Shown: positions 17,848 through 27,179, counted from the first letter of the stretch. The stretch: DNA of 58,710 bases from an uncultured Prevotella sp. (GCA_900315835.1 ONAR01000012.1:1-58710); one strand, 5' to 3'. A program made the numbers and translations. Notes: generated by a model from the letters alone, not told the origin.

Positions 17848-18765
17848 TTATTTATTCACACGGAATTTCTCGTCGCCGGTAGCAAAGTATGCATTGATCT
17901 GTCGGGCGGCAGCGATACCGGCATTGATGTTGGCCTCAGCAGTCTGGGCGCCCATCTTCTTCGGTGTAGCGAAATAGCGGCCCTCGAACTGAGCGAATTC
18001 AGCATCTTTGTCGGGTTTGATGTCGGTCACATACTTGATGTCCTGACGGTCAGCCATCAGTTTCAAGAGTCCATCCTCATCAATCACCTCCTTGCGGGCA
18101 GTGTTGATTAAAATACCACCCTTCTCCAACTGATTCACCACGTCGTAGTTGATGCTCTTGCGCGTCTCATCGGTGGCGGGGATGTGCAGGGAGACGATGT
18201 CGCACGACTTAAACAAATCGTCGCGGCTCTTGGCAGCGTGAACACCCTGAGCCTCAATCTTCTCTGCAGGTACGAACTCATCGAATGCGTAGACCTCCAT
18301 GTCGAAGCCTTTGGCGATGCGGGCCACATTGCGGCCTACATTTCCGAAAGCCAAGATACCGAGTTTCTTGCCCTTCAGCTCTGAGCCCGACTTACCGTTG
18401 AAGAAGTTGCGCACGGTGTAGACCAGCAAGCCAAACACCAGTTCGGCCACAGCGTTGGAGTTCTGACCCGGCGTATTCTCCACCACGACGTTCTTCTGCT
18501 TGGCGTAAGCCGTATCGATGGAATCGTAACCGGCACCTGCGCGGACGACAATCTTCAACGACTTGGCGGCATCCAACACCTCGGGGGTAATCTTATCCGA
18601 CCTCACGATGAGTGCATCAGCATCCTTGACAGCATCAAGCAGTTGCGCCTTTTCGGTGTACTTTTCCAAGAAGGACACCTGATGCCCGGCGGCCTCAAGT
18701 TCTTTCTTTATACCCGCTACCGCAGGAGCGGCAAAGGGCTTTTCTGTTGCTACTAAGACTTTCAT
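17848..18765 (-). CDS. serA: D-3-phosphoglycerate dehydrogenase, ACT-less type
   Basis: First step of serine synthesis: oxidises 3-phosphoglycerate to 3-phosphohydroxypyruvate with NAD. The product of about 305 residues has the catalytic and nucleotide domains only (GKKLGILAFGNVGRNVARIA near residue 140, then NTARKEVIDEDGL) and no regulatory ACT domain. The usual active-site His is replaced: the region reads ATPKKMGAQTAEAN instead of TPHLGAST, so Lys stands where His is expected. The same substitution is described for the Entamoeba enzyme, which groups with Bacteroides. Met at 18765 (MKVLVATEKPF) is preferred over Met at 18777, which overlaps the serC stop. Followed by a strong terminator. 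Confidence 0.94.
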   Translation of the reverse strand: MKVLVATEKPFAAPAVAGIKKELEAAGHQVSFLEKYTEKAQLLDAVKDADALIVRSDKITPEVLDAAKSLKIVVRAGAGYDSIDTAYAKQKNVVVENTPGQNSNAVAELVFGLLVYTVRNFFNGKSGSELKGKKLGILAFGNVGRNVARIAKGFDMEVYAFDEFVPAEKIEAQGVHAAKSRDDLFKSCDIVSLHIPATDETRKSINYDVVNQLEKGGILINTARKEVIDEDGLLKLMADRQDIKYVTDIKPDKDAEFAQFEGRYFATPKKMGAQTAEANINAGIAAARQINAYFATGDEKFRVNK

Positions 18766-18776
18766 ACTTTCCAACA

Positions 18777-19844
18777 TTAATGATTAGCTTCAAACTCCTT
18801 CATGCAGGCGACGAGCGCGTTGACACCCTCCATGGTCTGTGCGTTGTAGCAGCTTGCACGGAAGCCGCCGACCGAGCGGTGACCCTTGACACCCACCATG
18901 CCGCGTGAAATGGCAAAGTCGAGGAACGGTTTCTCCAAATCCTTGTATTCGTCGTTCATCACGAAGCAGATGTTCATCAGTGAGCGGTCGCAGGCATCTA
19001 CCGTACCACGGAAGAGGCGGTTGCGGTCAATCTCATCATAAAGCACCTTCGCACGCTCGTGGGCGCGGCGGTCCATCTCCTTCACACCACCCTGAGCCTT
19101 GCACCAGCGCATGGTCTCAAGCAGCGAATAGATAGGCACAACAGGAGGCGTATTGAACATGCTGCCCTTCTCGACATGCGTGCGGTAGTCAATCATCGTA
19201 GGCAACTCTCTCGGCGCCTTGCCCAGCATATCGTCCTTGACAATGATCACCGTCACACCAGCCATAGCCATATTCTTCTGGGCGCCGGCGTAGATGGCCG
19301 TGTACTTAGACACATCCACGGGGCGGCTCATGATGTCTGACGACATATCGGCAATCAGTGGCACAGGAGCGTCGATGTCCTCACGCAGCTCAGTGCCGAA
19401 GATGGTGTTGTTGGTGCAAATATGAAGATAATCGAGGTCGGCTGGAATGCTGTAGTGATGCGGCAGATGCGTGTAGTTGTCTGCAGCAGAAGAGGCTACT
19501 TCCACAACCTCACCGAAATGCTTGGCTTCCTTCATGGCTTTCTTTGCCCAGGTACCCGAGTTAACATATCCGGCTTTCTTAATCAGGAAGTTGGCAGGAA
19601 TCTGCATGAACTGCAGCGATGCGCCACCACCGAGGAAGATGACCGAATAGCCCTCAGGAATGTCAAGCAGCTCCTTGATCAGGGCCACAGCCTCGTCAAC
19701 GACGGGTTGGAAGTCCTTTGCACGGTGGCTGATTTCCATCAGGGAGAGTCCGGAACCATTAAAGTCGAGAATCTGCTTGGCAGTGTTCTCAATCACTTCA
19801 CGGGGTAGCATTGAAGGACCCGCATTAAAGTTGTACTTCTTCAT
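18777..19844 (-). CDS. serC: phosphoserine aminotransferase
   Basis: PLP enzyme that converts 3-phosphohydroxypyruvate and glutamate to phosphoserine and 2-oxoglutarate; it may also act in pyridoxine synthesis. The 355-residue protein shows the family opening [16 protein letters not shown], the phosphate-binding [12 protein letters not shown] (residues 72-83) and the PLP lysine at position 190 in [12 protein letters not shown]. It directly precedes serA, forming a serC-serA pair. No clear promoter box is visible in the 82 bases separating it from the DUF3127 gene, so it may be read from further upstream. Confidence 0.97.
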   Translation of the reverse strand: MKKYNFNAGPSMLPREVIENTAKQILDFNGSGLSLMEISHRAKDFQPVVDEAVALIKELLDIPEGYSVIFLGGGASLQFMQIPANFLIKKAGYVNSGTWAKKAMKEAKHFGEVVEVASSAADNYTHLPHHYSIPADLDYLHICTNNTIFGTELREDIDAPVPLIADMSSDIMSRPVDVSKYTAIYAGAQKNMAMAGVTVIIVKDDMLGKAPRELPTMIDYRTHVEKGSMFNTPPVVPIYSLLETMRWCKAQGGVKEMDRRAHERAKVLYDEIDRNRLFRGTVDACDRSLMNICFVMNDEYKDLEKPFLDFAISRGMVGVKGHRSVGGFRASCYNAQTMEGVNALVACMKEFEANH

Positions 19845-19926
19845 ATTTCAATGTTTTAAGGTTGGTCTGATTAATGTTTGATTTAACCGTATTGATGCAC
19901 AATCGGCATGCTGACAAAACCGTCGC

Positions 19927-20358
19927 TTAGAACGGCAGGTCGTCAGAGCTGTCGCCACCACCCAGAGGGTCAGAGGCAGTCTCGGCCGGTTTGGCGGCAG
20001 CAGGAGCCGCAGGTGCAGCTGAGGGAATGACACCGGGCTGAGCCGTTGTCGTACCGTTCAGGGCATTGGGATCGATATGGTCAACGCGGAAACAGTTGAT
20101 GTCGTTGAAATAACGGTCCTGCCATGCGCGGGCATTGATGTCGAGATACACGTGAACGGTATCGCCCTCATGCAGGTTGAACTGTTGGATACGATCGGCG
20201 CCAAAGACGCGGAAAAGACACGTACGCGGATATTGATCCTTGGTCTGAATCACAAACTCCTGCGACTTCCAGGGGTTGTTGGTGCTCTTGGAAACGCCTT
20301 CTTTGGCAGGATACTCCTTAATGATTACTCCTTCTACTTCTATTCCTTGTAATCCCAT
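19927..20358 (-). CDS. DUF3127 protein with SSB-like acidic tail
   Basis: Small Bacteroidetes-specific protein of 143 residues. The N-terminal 100 residues look like an oligonucleotide-binding fold: EVEGVIIKEYPAKEGVSKS, then QEFVIQTKDQYPRTCLFRVFG and LHEGDTVHVYLDINAR. After an Ala/Pro-rich linker (about 105-128) it ends in DPLGGGDSSDDLPF. That acidic tip ending in Leu-Pro-Phe closely resembles the C-terminus of single-strand DNA-binding protein, which recruits repair proteins. The domain family has no proven function; a role with single-stranded nucleic acid is an inference from fold and tail. Confidence 0.85.
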   Translation of the reverse strand: MGLQGIEVEGVIIKEYPAKEGVSKSTNNPWKSQEFVIQTKDQYPRTCLFRVFGADRIQQFNLHEGDTVHVYLDINARAWQDRYFNDINCFRVDHIDPNALNGTTTAQPGVIPSAAPAAPAAAKPAETASDPLGGGDSSDDLPF

Positions 20359-20574
20359 GATGACTTTAAGTTTTAAAGTTGTTGATATGTTTCGATTGGC
20401 GAAGTTAGCAAAAAATAATCATTCCGCAAACTTTTCTATCATAAAAATGAAAAAACTTACGTCAACGGAATAATATTGCAGGAATTATGCCGCCGTTAAT
20501 CTGTTAACACATCATAAATCCGTTAAGAGCGCGAAAAAATATTCCTATTATTCGGAGGAAAGCAAATTTTGTTG

Positions 20575-20582
20575 TATCTTTG
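20575..20582 (+). promoter_or_regulatory. dnaN promoter -7 box
   Basis: TATCTTTG is an exact TAnnTTTG match; a -33 element is not obvious. Transcription from about 20587 gives a 30-base leader to ATG 20617. The box lies inside the longer open frame beginning at 20569 and excludes that start. The rest of the 258-base gap 20359-20616 is AT-rich with no other feature I can name; no DnaA-box cluster is seen. Confidence 0.65.
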
Positions 20583-20616
20583 TACGGAAAAAGAACAACA
20601 AAAAACTAATATAGCC

Positions 20617-21741
20617 ATGAGATTTACTCTATCAAGCACGGCACTCAACAGCCGCCTGCAGGCATTGTGCAAAGTGATTAATGCCAAGAACTCGCTTTCT
20701 ATCCTCGAGAGTTTCCTCTTTCAGGTTAGAAACGGCCAACTGCTCATCACCGCTTCTGACAGCGAGAACACCATGCGCAGCAATCTGCTGCTCGACGAGT
20801 CAGACACCGACGGCACCTTCGCCATCCCCAGCCACACCATACTCGACGCGGTCAAGGAATTGCCCGAACAGCCGCTGACGTTTGAGGTGAACCTGGATAC
20901 TTTCGAGGTGTCGGTCATCTATCAGAACGGTCAATACCAGTTCACCGCGCTCAGCGGTGAGGAATATCCCAACGAGAAGCCCGTTGCCGAAGATGTGCAC
21001 GTCATCACCCTCGACGCCGCTCTGCTCTGCGACAACATCAACCACACGCTGTTCGCCACCGACAACAGTGAGATTCGCCCGGTGATGAACGGTATCTATT
21101 TCGATCTCACGCCCGATGCACTCTCCATCGTCGCATCCGACGGCCACAAGCTCGTGCGCTGCCGCAACTACAGCATCAAGAGCGAGACACCGTCGTCGTT
21201 CATCCTGCCGAAGAAGCCGGCCGCATTGCTGCGCGGCGTGCTCGACAAAGCCAACGGCGACGTCGTCATCAAATACAACGCCAACACCGCTGAGTTCCAT
21301 TTCACCGACGGCGAGCTCAACTGCCAGCTCATCGAGGGCAACTTCCCCAACTACAATGCCGCCATTCCTCAGGACAACCCCAACGAGGTGACCATTGACC
21401 GCAAGGCCCTGCTCGGCGCCATCCGCCGCGTGCTCCCCTTCGCCAGCATGAGCAGCCAGCTCATCCGCTTCCGCCTCGAGATGGGCAGCCTCGAGTTGTC
21501 GGCCGAGGACCGCGACTTCGCTACGCACGCCAAGGAGAAGCTCATCTGCGACTACAACGGCAGCCCCATGGAGATTGGCTTCCGCGGCGACTTCTTCAAC
21601 GAGATCCTCAACTCCATCGACTGCGACAGCATCAAGATTTACCTGGGCGACCCCAGCCGCGCTGGCGTCATCGTGCCCGCTGAGCAAAAGGAAAACGAAG
21701 ATGTACTCATGCTCATCATGCCGCTGCTGCTGAATGATTGA
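20617..21741 (+). CDS. dnaN: DNA polymerase III sliding clamp, beta subunit
   Basis: Ring-shaped processivity clamp of the replicative polymerase. The 374-residue product has the three repeated clamp folds (boundaries near 120 and 245) and standard features such as MRFTLSSTALNSRLQALCKV at the start, ALSGEEYPNEKP and SDGHKLVR. The C-terminal VLMLIMPLLLND is close to the usual clamp ending. Start at ATG 20617 is fixed by the promoter. It opens a plus-strand run (exonuclease, porD, recN, TPR gene) with gaps of 7 to 30 bases, so probably one operon. Confidence 0.97.
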   Translation: MRFTLSSTALNSRLQALCKVINAKNSLSILESFLFQVRNGQLLITASDSENTMRSNLLLDESDTDGTFAIPSHTILDAVKELPEQPLTFEVNLDTFEVSVIYQNGQYQFTALSGEEYPNEKPVAEDVHVITLDAALLCDNINHTLFATDNSEIRPVMNGIYFDLTPDALSIVASDGHKLVRCRNYSIKSETPSSFILPKKPAALLRGVLDKANGDVVIKYNANTAEFHFTDGELNCQLIEGNFPNYNAAIPQDNPNEVTIDRKALLGAIRRVLPFASMSSQLIRFRLEMGSLELSAEDRDFATHAKEKLICDYNGSPMEIGFRGDFFNEILNSIDCDSIKIYLGDPSRAGVIVPAEQKENEDVLMLIMPLLLND

Positions 21742-21771
21742 GCCTCAGAATAATACGAATATTACTATTCA

Positions 21772-22647
21772 ATGCGACTAAACTTAAAAAAGCCCTTGAT
21801 TGTCTTCGATTTGGAGGCAACAGGGCTTGATTTGGTCAATGACCGAATCATCCAGATATCATATATTAAGGTAAAACCCAACGATAAGGAAGGCGAGGAG
21901 GAGCGCAAGAATATCTTCGTCAATCCCGAGAAGCCCATTCCTCAGTTTGTTCAGGAGCTGACGGGCATCACCGACGAGATGGTGAGCCAGGCGCCTACCT
22001 TTAAGCAAATCGCCAAGTCGCTCGCCGCCACGTTTGGAGGTTGCGACTTTGCCGGATTCAACAGCAACCATTTCGATGTACCCCTGCTCGCTGAGGAATT
22101 TCTGCGGGCCGGTGTCGACTTCGATTTCTCCAACTGCCGTCTCATCGACGCGCAGGCTATCTTCCACAAGCGCGAGCCACGCAATCTGGCTGCCGCTTAC
22201 CGCTTCTATACCGGCCATAAGATGGAGGACGACTTCCAGGCTCACCGCGCCGACCAGGACACTGAGGCCACCTACCGCGTGCTGCAGGGCGAGCTCGACA
22301 AATACAATCCCGACACCGTGGAGGAGAAAGCCGATGCACTGCCCAATGATATGGATGTGCTGGCCAGCGAGTCGGTGATGAACAACAATGTCGACTTTGC
22401 CGGCCGCATCATCTGGCAAGAGATGAAAGACGCCGACGGCAAGCCCGTGCTCGACAGCAACGGCAAACCGCGTCAGGAGGAAGTGTTCAACTTCGGTAAA
22501 TACCGCGGTTGGAAGGTGACAGATGTGCTGCACAAAGACCCCGGTTACTACAACTGGATGGAGTCGGCCGACTTCACGCGCAATACCAAGCAGGTGCTGA
22601 CACGCATCCGTCTGCGTGAGGCCAAGCTCAACATGAATTTAAAGTAA
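21772..22647 (+). CDS. DEDDh 3'-5' exonuclease, DnaQ-like
   Basis: 291-residue protein with an N-terminal DnaQ-type exonuclease: VFDLEATGLD supplies Asp13 and Glu15, GFNSNHFDVPLL the second Asp, and AHRADQDTEAT the final His-Asp pair. The C-terminal 60 residues (FNFGKYRGWKVTDVL, then YYNWMESADF) form a DUF3820-like module often found on these proteins in Bacteroidetes. Its place 30 bases after dnaN suggests a proofreading or repair role with the clamp, though it is not the epsilon subunit by sequence alone. Confidence 0.9.
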   Translation: MRLNLKKPLIVFDLEATGLDLVNDRIIQISYIKVKPNDKEGEEERKNIFVNPEKPIPQFVQELTGITDEMVSQAPTFKQIAKSLAATFGGCDFAGFNSNHFDVPLLAEEFLRAGVDFDFSNCRLIDAQAIFHKREPRNLAAAYRFYTGHKMEDDFQAHRADQDTEATYRVLQGELDKYNPDTVEEKADALPNDMDVLASESVMNNNVDFAGRIIWQEMKDADGKPVLDSNGKPRQEEVFNFGKYRGWKVTDVLHKDPGYYNWMESADFTRNTKQVLTRIRLREAKLNMNLK

Positions 22648-22653
22648 CGGCCG

Positions 22654-23625
22654 ATGGTCAGTCTGTCAGGTTTCTACCCCACTGCCGGTGGTCTACGCCA
22701 ACGCTTCGGGAAAGGGCTCAGCTGCCTTTTCCTGGTGCTGTTTTGCCCGTTGCTTTTGGCCACGGTGCCATTGCAGGCGCAGGAGCTCAACGCGAAGATC
22801 ACCATCAATCACAATCAAATCTCCGGTACCGACAACTCCGTCTTCGACGACCTGCAGAAAACGCTGCAGCAGTTTGTCAACGACCGGCAGTGGACCAACC
22901 TGCAGTTTCAGAAGAATGAGCGCATCACCTGCAGCTTCAACATCACAGTGACGAAATACAACACGTCGACCAACATGTTCACCTGCAAGGCGCTCATCCA
23001 AGCCAACCGCCCCGTCTACAACGCAGCCTACACGTCGGTGCTCTACAGCAACACCGACAACGACTTCAACTTTGAATACGCGCAGTTCGACCAACTCGAA
23101 TTCAACGAGGACCGCATAGACAACCAGCTCACCGCATTGTTCGCCTACTACGCTTACCTCATCATCGGACTCGACCTCGACAGCTTCTCTCCGATGGGCG
23201 GCTCCGACATCCTCGAGCGCTGCATGAACCTGGCCAACAATGCGCAGAACCTCGACTTCGCCGGTTGGAAGGCCTTCGACAACGACCGCAACCGCTTCGC
23301 CATCATCAACGACTACCTCGACGGCTCAATGACGCCCTTCCGCCAGCTGCAATACAACTATTACCGCAAGGGCCTCGACGAGATGGCCACCAACGTGGAG
23401 CGCGGCCGCACCGAGATTTCGACAACGATCGAGAACGACCTGAAGAAATGCCACGAGGATCGGCCCACGAGCATGCTGCCGCAGATATGGACCGACTACA
23501 AGAAAGATGAGATCGCCAATATCTATAAGGGTCATGGCACGCAGAAGGAGAAAGAGGCCGTCTATGACGTCTTGTTCTCCATCAATGCATCGCAAAACAA
23601 TGCATGGGAAAAAATAAAGCAGTAG
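22654..23625 (+). CDS. porD: type IX secretion protein PorD (DUF4835)
   Basis: Exported protein of 323 residues. Residues 20-42 form a signal sequence ending LLATVPLQAQ, after an unusually long basic N-terminus (MVSLSGFYPTAGGLRQRFGK); a later start is possible but no other ATG precedes the hydrophobic core. The mature part (ELNAKITINHNQISGTDNSVFDDL, cited here only by its first residues ELNAKITINH) is the DUF4835 family, now named PorD for its link to type IX secretion. It begins 6 bases after the exonuclease stop and ends 6 bases before recN. Confidence 0.85.
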   Translation: MVSLSGFYPTAGGLRQRFGKGLSCLFLVLFCPLLLATVPLQAQELNAKITINHNQISGTDNSVFDDLQKTLQQFVNDRQWTNLQFQKNERITCSFNITVTKYNTSTNMFTCKALIQANRPVYNAAYTSVLYSNTDNDFNFEYAQFDQLEFNEDRIDNQLTALFAYYAYLIIGLDLDSFSPMGGSDILERCMNLANNAQNLDFAGWKAFDNDRNRFAIINDYLDGSMTPFRQLQYNYYRKGLDEMATNVERGRTEISTTIENDLKKCHEDRPTSMLPQIWTDYKKDEIANIYKGHGTQKEKEAVYDVLFSINASQNNAWEKIKQ

Positions 23626-23631
23626 ACCACA

Positions 23632-25314
23632 ATGCTGAAACAGCTATATATCAAGAACTTTACCCTCATCGATGAACTGAACATCGACTTCCACCCGGGC
23701 TTTTCGGTCATTACCGGTGAGACGGGTGCGGGCAAAAGCATTATCCTCGGCGCTTTGCAACTGTTGCTTGGGCAAAGGGCCGACTCCAAACAAATCAAGT
23801 CAGGATGCAGCAAATGCATTGTCGAGGCCCATTTCGATTTGTCCAACTACCACATGGAGCCGTTCTTCAACGACAACGAAATCGACTACGACGCCAATGA
23901 CTGCATCATTCGCCGCGAGGTGAAGAGCGACGGCAAGAGCCGCGGTTTCATCAACGATACCCCCGTCTCGCTCGCCGTCATGCGTAACCTCGGCAACCAG
24001 CTCATCGATATCCACAGCCAGCACCAGAACCTGCTGCTGCAAAAGGAGGACTTCCAGCTCGAGGTCGTCGACATCATTGCCAAAGACCAGCAGGAGCTCG
24101 GTGCCTACCAAGAGACCTACCACCATTGGCTCACGGCGAAGAAAGCCTACGAGGACTTCGAGGCCGAATGCCAGAAGAATAAGGAGAATGAGGATTACCT
24201 CCGCTTTCAGTTCAATGAGCTCGACAACGCCAAACTGAAAGAGGGCGAGGATGAGGAGCTCGAACAGCAGTCAAACACGCTCAGCCATGCCGAAGACATC
24301 AAGAGCGCGCTGTATGACGCCGCTTCTGCCCTATCAGCCGACGAAACGGGCAGCGAGAGTCTCACCCGAAAGGCTTCCGATCGCTTGAACGACATCGCCG
24401 ACGTCTTCCCCGACATTCAGGAGACAGCCAAGCGATTGGAGTCGGCCTACATCGAATTGAAAGACATTGCCTCAGACATCGACCGTCGGCTGTCGGATAT
24501 CGACTTCGACCCGCAGCAGTTGGCCGAAATCAATGAGCGGCTCGACCTCATCTACGCCTTGGAACAGAAATTTCACGCCGCTTCGGTCAAGGAGCTGATC
24601 GACCGTCGCGAAGAGATCAAGCAGCAGTTGGACAGCATTGACAATGGCGACGAGCGGCTGGCCGAACTGCAGCAGGCCGCCGACCAAGCCTACGTGCTTT
24701 GCAAGCAGGCCGCCGACAAGCTCACCGCCACACGCCAGCGCGCCGCCAAGGTCGTCGAGAGTGAGATGAAGCGCAGACTCGTTCCCCTCGGCATCCCCAA
24801 GGTGCAATTTGCCATCACCTTCGCGCAACGCGAATGCTCACCTACCGGCCGCGACAAGATTGCGTTTCTGTTCAGCGCCAACAGCAGCACACCGCTCAAC
24901 CCCATCGCGCAGGTGGCATCAGGTGGTGAGATTGCCCGCGTCATGCTCTCATTGAAGGCCATGATCAGCGGAGCCGTCAAACTGCCGACCATCATCTTTG
25001 ACGAGATCGATACGGGCGTCAGCGGCCGCGTTGCCGAGAAGATGGCGCAGATCATGAGGGAGATGGGCGACAACCACCGTCAGGTCATCTCCATCACCCA
25101 TCTGCCACAGATTGCGGCCATGGGTACCACCCATTATAAAGTGAGCAAGGAGGAAACTGCCAACGGCACCGTGAGCCACATGACGATGCTCACCGACGAG
25201 CAGCGCGTCAACGAACTGGCCCAGATGCTGAGCGGAAGCGACATCACGCAGGCCGCAATTGCCAACGCCAAGGCGCTGCTGGAGCAGTCGAAGGCCACGA
25301 CCAAACAAGATTAA
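23632..25314 (+). CDS. recN: DNA repair ATPase RecN
   Basis: SMC-like ATPase that acts early in double-strand break repair. The 560-residue protein has Walker A GETGAGKS at about residues 29-36, a long coiled-coil middle (about 165-370, rich in Glu, Lys and Gln), then the ABC signature ASGGEIARVMLSLKAM and Walker B IIFDEIDTGVSG near residue 455. Length is normal for the family. Gene order dnaN-exonuclease-porD-recN matches a familiar Bacteroidetes block. Confidence 0.97.
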   Translation: MLKQLYIKNFTLIDELNIDFHPGFSVITGETGAGKSIILGALQLLLGQRADSKQIKSGCSKCIVEAHFDLSNYHMEPFFNDNEIDYDANDCIIRREVKSDGKSRGFINDTPVSLAVMRNLGNQLIDIHSQHQNLLLQKEDFQLEVVDIIAKDQQELGAYQETYHHWLTAKKAYEDFEAECQKNKENEDYLRFQFNELDNAKLKEGEDEELEQQSNTLSHAEDIKSALYDAASALSADETGSESLTRKASDRLNDIADVFPDIQETAKRLESAYIELKDIASDIDRRLSDIDFDPQQLAEINERLDLIYALEQKFHAASVKELIDRREEIKQQLDSIDNGDERLAELQQAADQAYVLCKQAADKLTATRQRAAKVVESEMKRRLVPLGIPKVQFAITFAQRECSPTGRDKIAFLFSANSSTPLNPIAQVASGGEIARVMLSLKAMISGAVKLPTIIFDEIDTGVSGRVAEKMAQIMREMGDNHRQVISITHLPQIAAMGTTHYKVSKEETANGTVSHMTMLTDEQRVNELAQMLSGSDITQAAIANAKALLEQSKATTKQD

Positions 25315-25337
25315 CGACAAACTATATAACGACTACA

Positions 25338-27023
25338 ATGAAAAAAATCATAAGACATCTTTCTTTACTTCTCATCGGATTAATCGTGCCCGCACTGGCT
25401 GTGGCGCAGACGCCGGCGGTCAAGAAAGCCGCGCAGGGCGTTCTCAGTCTGACCACGTTCAACCAGGACGGTACCATCCATTCGAGCTCTCATGCCGTAT
25501 TGACCGGCAACACCGGTGAGGCCATCGCCATGTGGCATGACTTCAGCGGAGCCGACCACGCCATCGTCATCGACACCAAGGGCCGGCAATACGACGTCGA
25601 CGTGATGCTCGGCATCTCAGAGAACTACGACCTTTGCCGCTTCCGGCTCAAGGGCTACACCAATGCCAGCACGGCCCTATCGATGGTGGCTGCCGACAAC
25701 CAGCCGGCTGCGATGTATGTCATCGGCTACGACCTGAAGAACCCAGCCATCAAAGCCGTCAAGCCGCAGCGCACGGAGAAGTTCATGACCAATTACAACT
25801 ACTACGTCTTCAACGACCAGGACATCTCCGGCTCACAGCTCGGCTGCCCCGTCGTCAATGGTGAAGGACAACTCTTAGGCATCATCCAGCGGCCGGAGAT
25901 GGGTGGTCAGGCCTTTGCCGCCGATGCCCGGCTGACAACCGGCTTCAAGCTGACCGGACTGTCAATCAACGACCACACGTTCCGCGCCACCGGCATCCGT
26001 ACAGCCTTGCCGGCCGATCAGGAGCAGGCAGCCCTGACGCTCATGCTGGCAGCCAGTCAGGACAGCGCCAAATATGAGGCTTACATCGACGACTTCATCA
26101 AAAGCTTCCCCACTGCCACTGAAGGCTATAATGCACAGGCCAACCAACTGATGGCCAAGGGCAACCTCGCTGCGGCCGACGACATACTGCAAGACGAGGT
26201 GAAACATGCCGCGCAAAAAGATGTAGCCTACAGCAACTATGCCGCCATGGTATATCGGGCAAGCGTCTATCGCATCGACTCTACTTTCACCAAATGGAAT
26301 CTCGACCGTGCGCTTGACCTGATAAAGGAGGCGCAGAAAGTAAACCCGCAGGCTGGATACAAGCAGCAGGAAGGGCAGATTCTCTATGCGCAAAGTAAAT
26401 ACAAGGAGGCCTTGGATGTCTTCACCGGACTGCAGCAGACCGACCTGCGCAAGAACGGCGAGATCTACCTGGAGGCCGCACAGTGCAAGACCATGCTTCA
26501 AGCATCCAAGCCGGAAATCATGGCACTGCTCGACAGTGCAGTTAATGCGCAGTCGGGTGTGGCATCGGCTCCCTACGTACTTGCACGAGGCCGCGCTTAC
26601 GACAACGACGGCCAATACCGTAAGGCTTTCAAGGACTACCTCACCTACGATTCGCTGATGAATGGCCGTGGCTCTGATGAGTTTTATTACGTGAAATATA
26701 AGTGCGAGTCCAACCTCCGCCAATACCAGATCGCCCTCAACGACATTGCTCATGCCATCGTGCTCAATCCCCGCGAACCCATTTATTACGCTGAGATGGC
26801 CAGCCTACAGTTGCGTGTCAACCAGCCGGACAAGGCCGCGCAGACCTGCGACCTCGCTTTCCGTCTGCCTGAAGCAGCCAATCTCAACGACCTCTACATC
26901 ATCAAAGGCATAGCACTTTGCGAGACCGGGAAGAAGGAAGAGGGGCTCGAAGCACTGAAGACAGCCAACGAAAAAGGTGATGCCCGCGCGCAGAGTCTGA
27001 TTGACAAATACAGCAAGAAATAA
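25338..27023 (+). CDS. exported TPR protein with degenerate trypsin-like domain
   Basis: 561-residue protein with a signal peptide (residues 1-23, ending AVAQ). Residues 30-190 resemble a trypsin/HtrA fold: AMWHDFSGA offers His67 and ENYDLCRF Asp98 at the usual catalytic spacing, but the serine motif is replaced by GSQLGCPVVN, with Leu168 where Ser belongs. The rest (about 230-560) is helical repeats of TPR type, for example KYKEALDVFTGLQQT and GQYRKAFKDYLTYDSL. It should be periplasmic and non-proteolytic, perhaps a peptide- or protein-binding scaffold. It ends the dnaN-recN run and is followed by a perfect palindrome. Function unknown. Confidence 0.8.
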   Translation: MKKIIRHLSLLLIGLIVPALAVAQTPAVKKAAQGVLSLTTFNQDGTIHSSSHAVLTGNTGEAIAMWHDFSGADHAIVIDTKGRQYDVDVMLGISENYDLCRFRLKGYTNASTALSMVAADNQPAAMYVIGYDLKNPAIKAVKPQRTEKFMTNYNYYVFNDQDISGSQLGCPVVNGEGQLLGIIQRPEMGGQAFAADARLTTGFKLTGLSINDHTFRATGIRTALPADQEQAALTLMLAASQDSAKYEAYIDDFIKSFPTATEGYNAQANQLMAKGNLAAADDILQDEVKHAAQKDVAYSNYAAMVYRASVYRIDSTFTKWNLDRALDLIKEAQKVNPQAGYKQQEGQILYAQSKYKEALDVFTGLQQTDLRKNGEIYLEAAQCKTMLQASKPEIMALLDSAVNAQSGVASAPYVLARGRAYDNDGQYRKAFKDYLTYDSLMNGRGSDEFYYVKYKCESNLRQYQIALNDIAHAIVLNPREPIYYAEMASLQLRVNQPDKAAQTCDLAFRLPEAANLNDLYIIKGIALCETGKKEEGLEALKTANEKGDARAQSLIDKYSKK

Positions 27024-27037
27024 CCGTTCAACACGTC

Positions 27038-27072
27038 ATCGCAGTGCGATAGGTATCTTATCGCACTGCGAT
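27038..27072. repeat. 14-bp perfect inverted repeat, palindrome family copy 1
   Basis: ATCGCAGTGCGATA (27038-27051) and TATCGCACTGCGAT (27059-27072) are perfect complements around a 7-base loop; each arm is itself palindromic, and the right arm runs on as AGCTAT. Related copies lie at 56287-56350. It may end transcription of the TPR gene, though there is no T-run. Confidence 0.85.
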
Positions 27073-27137
27073 AGCTATTGATAATGGGCTTGCAAATGAA
27101 AAGTTTTGCTTCTTGAATAAAAAAACTTGCCTTTGGC

Positions 27138-27168
27138 TTTGTTATTCTCAAGAAAATAACTACCTTTG
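27138..27168 (+). promoter_or_regulatory. promoter of the tRNA pair
   Basis: TTTG at 27138-27141, a 19-base spacer and TACCTTTG at 27161-27168: a full consensus Bacteroidetes promoter, ending 11 bases before the first tRNA. Confidence 0.8.
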
Positions 27169-27179
27169 CACTCGCAATT

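Noticed and set aside
20359-20616. Replication origin near dnaN
   Set aside because: No dnaA gene and no cluster of TTATCCACA-like boxes; only a promoter is seen.
20800-21687. Minus-strand frame of 295 codons over dnaN
   Set aside because: Antisense shadow of the clamp gene.
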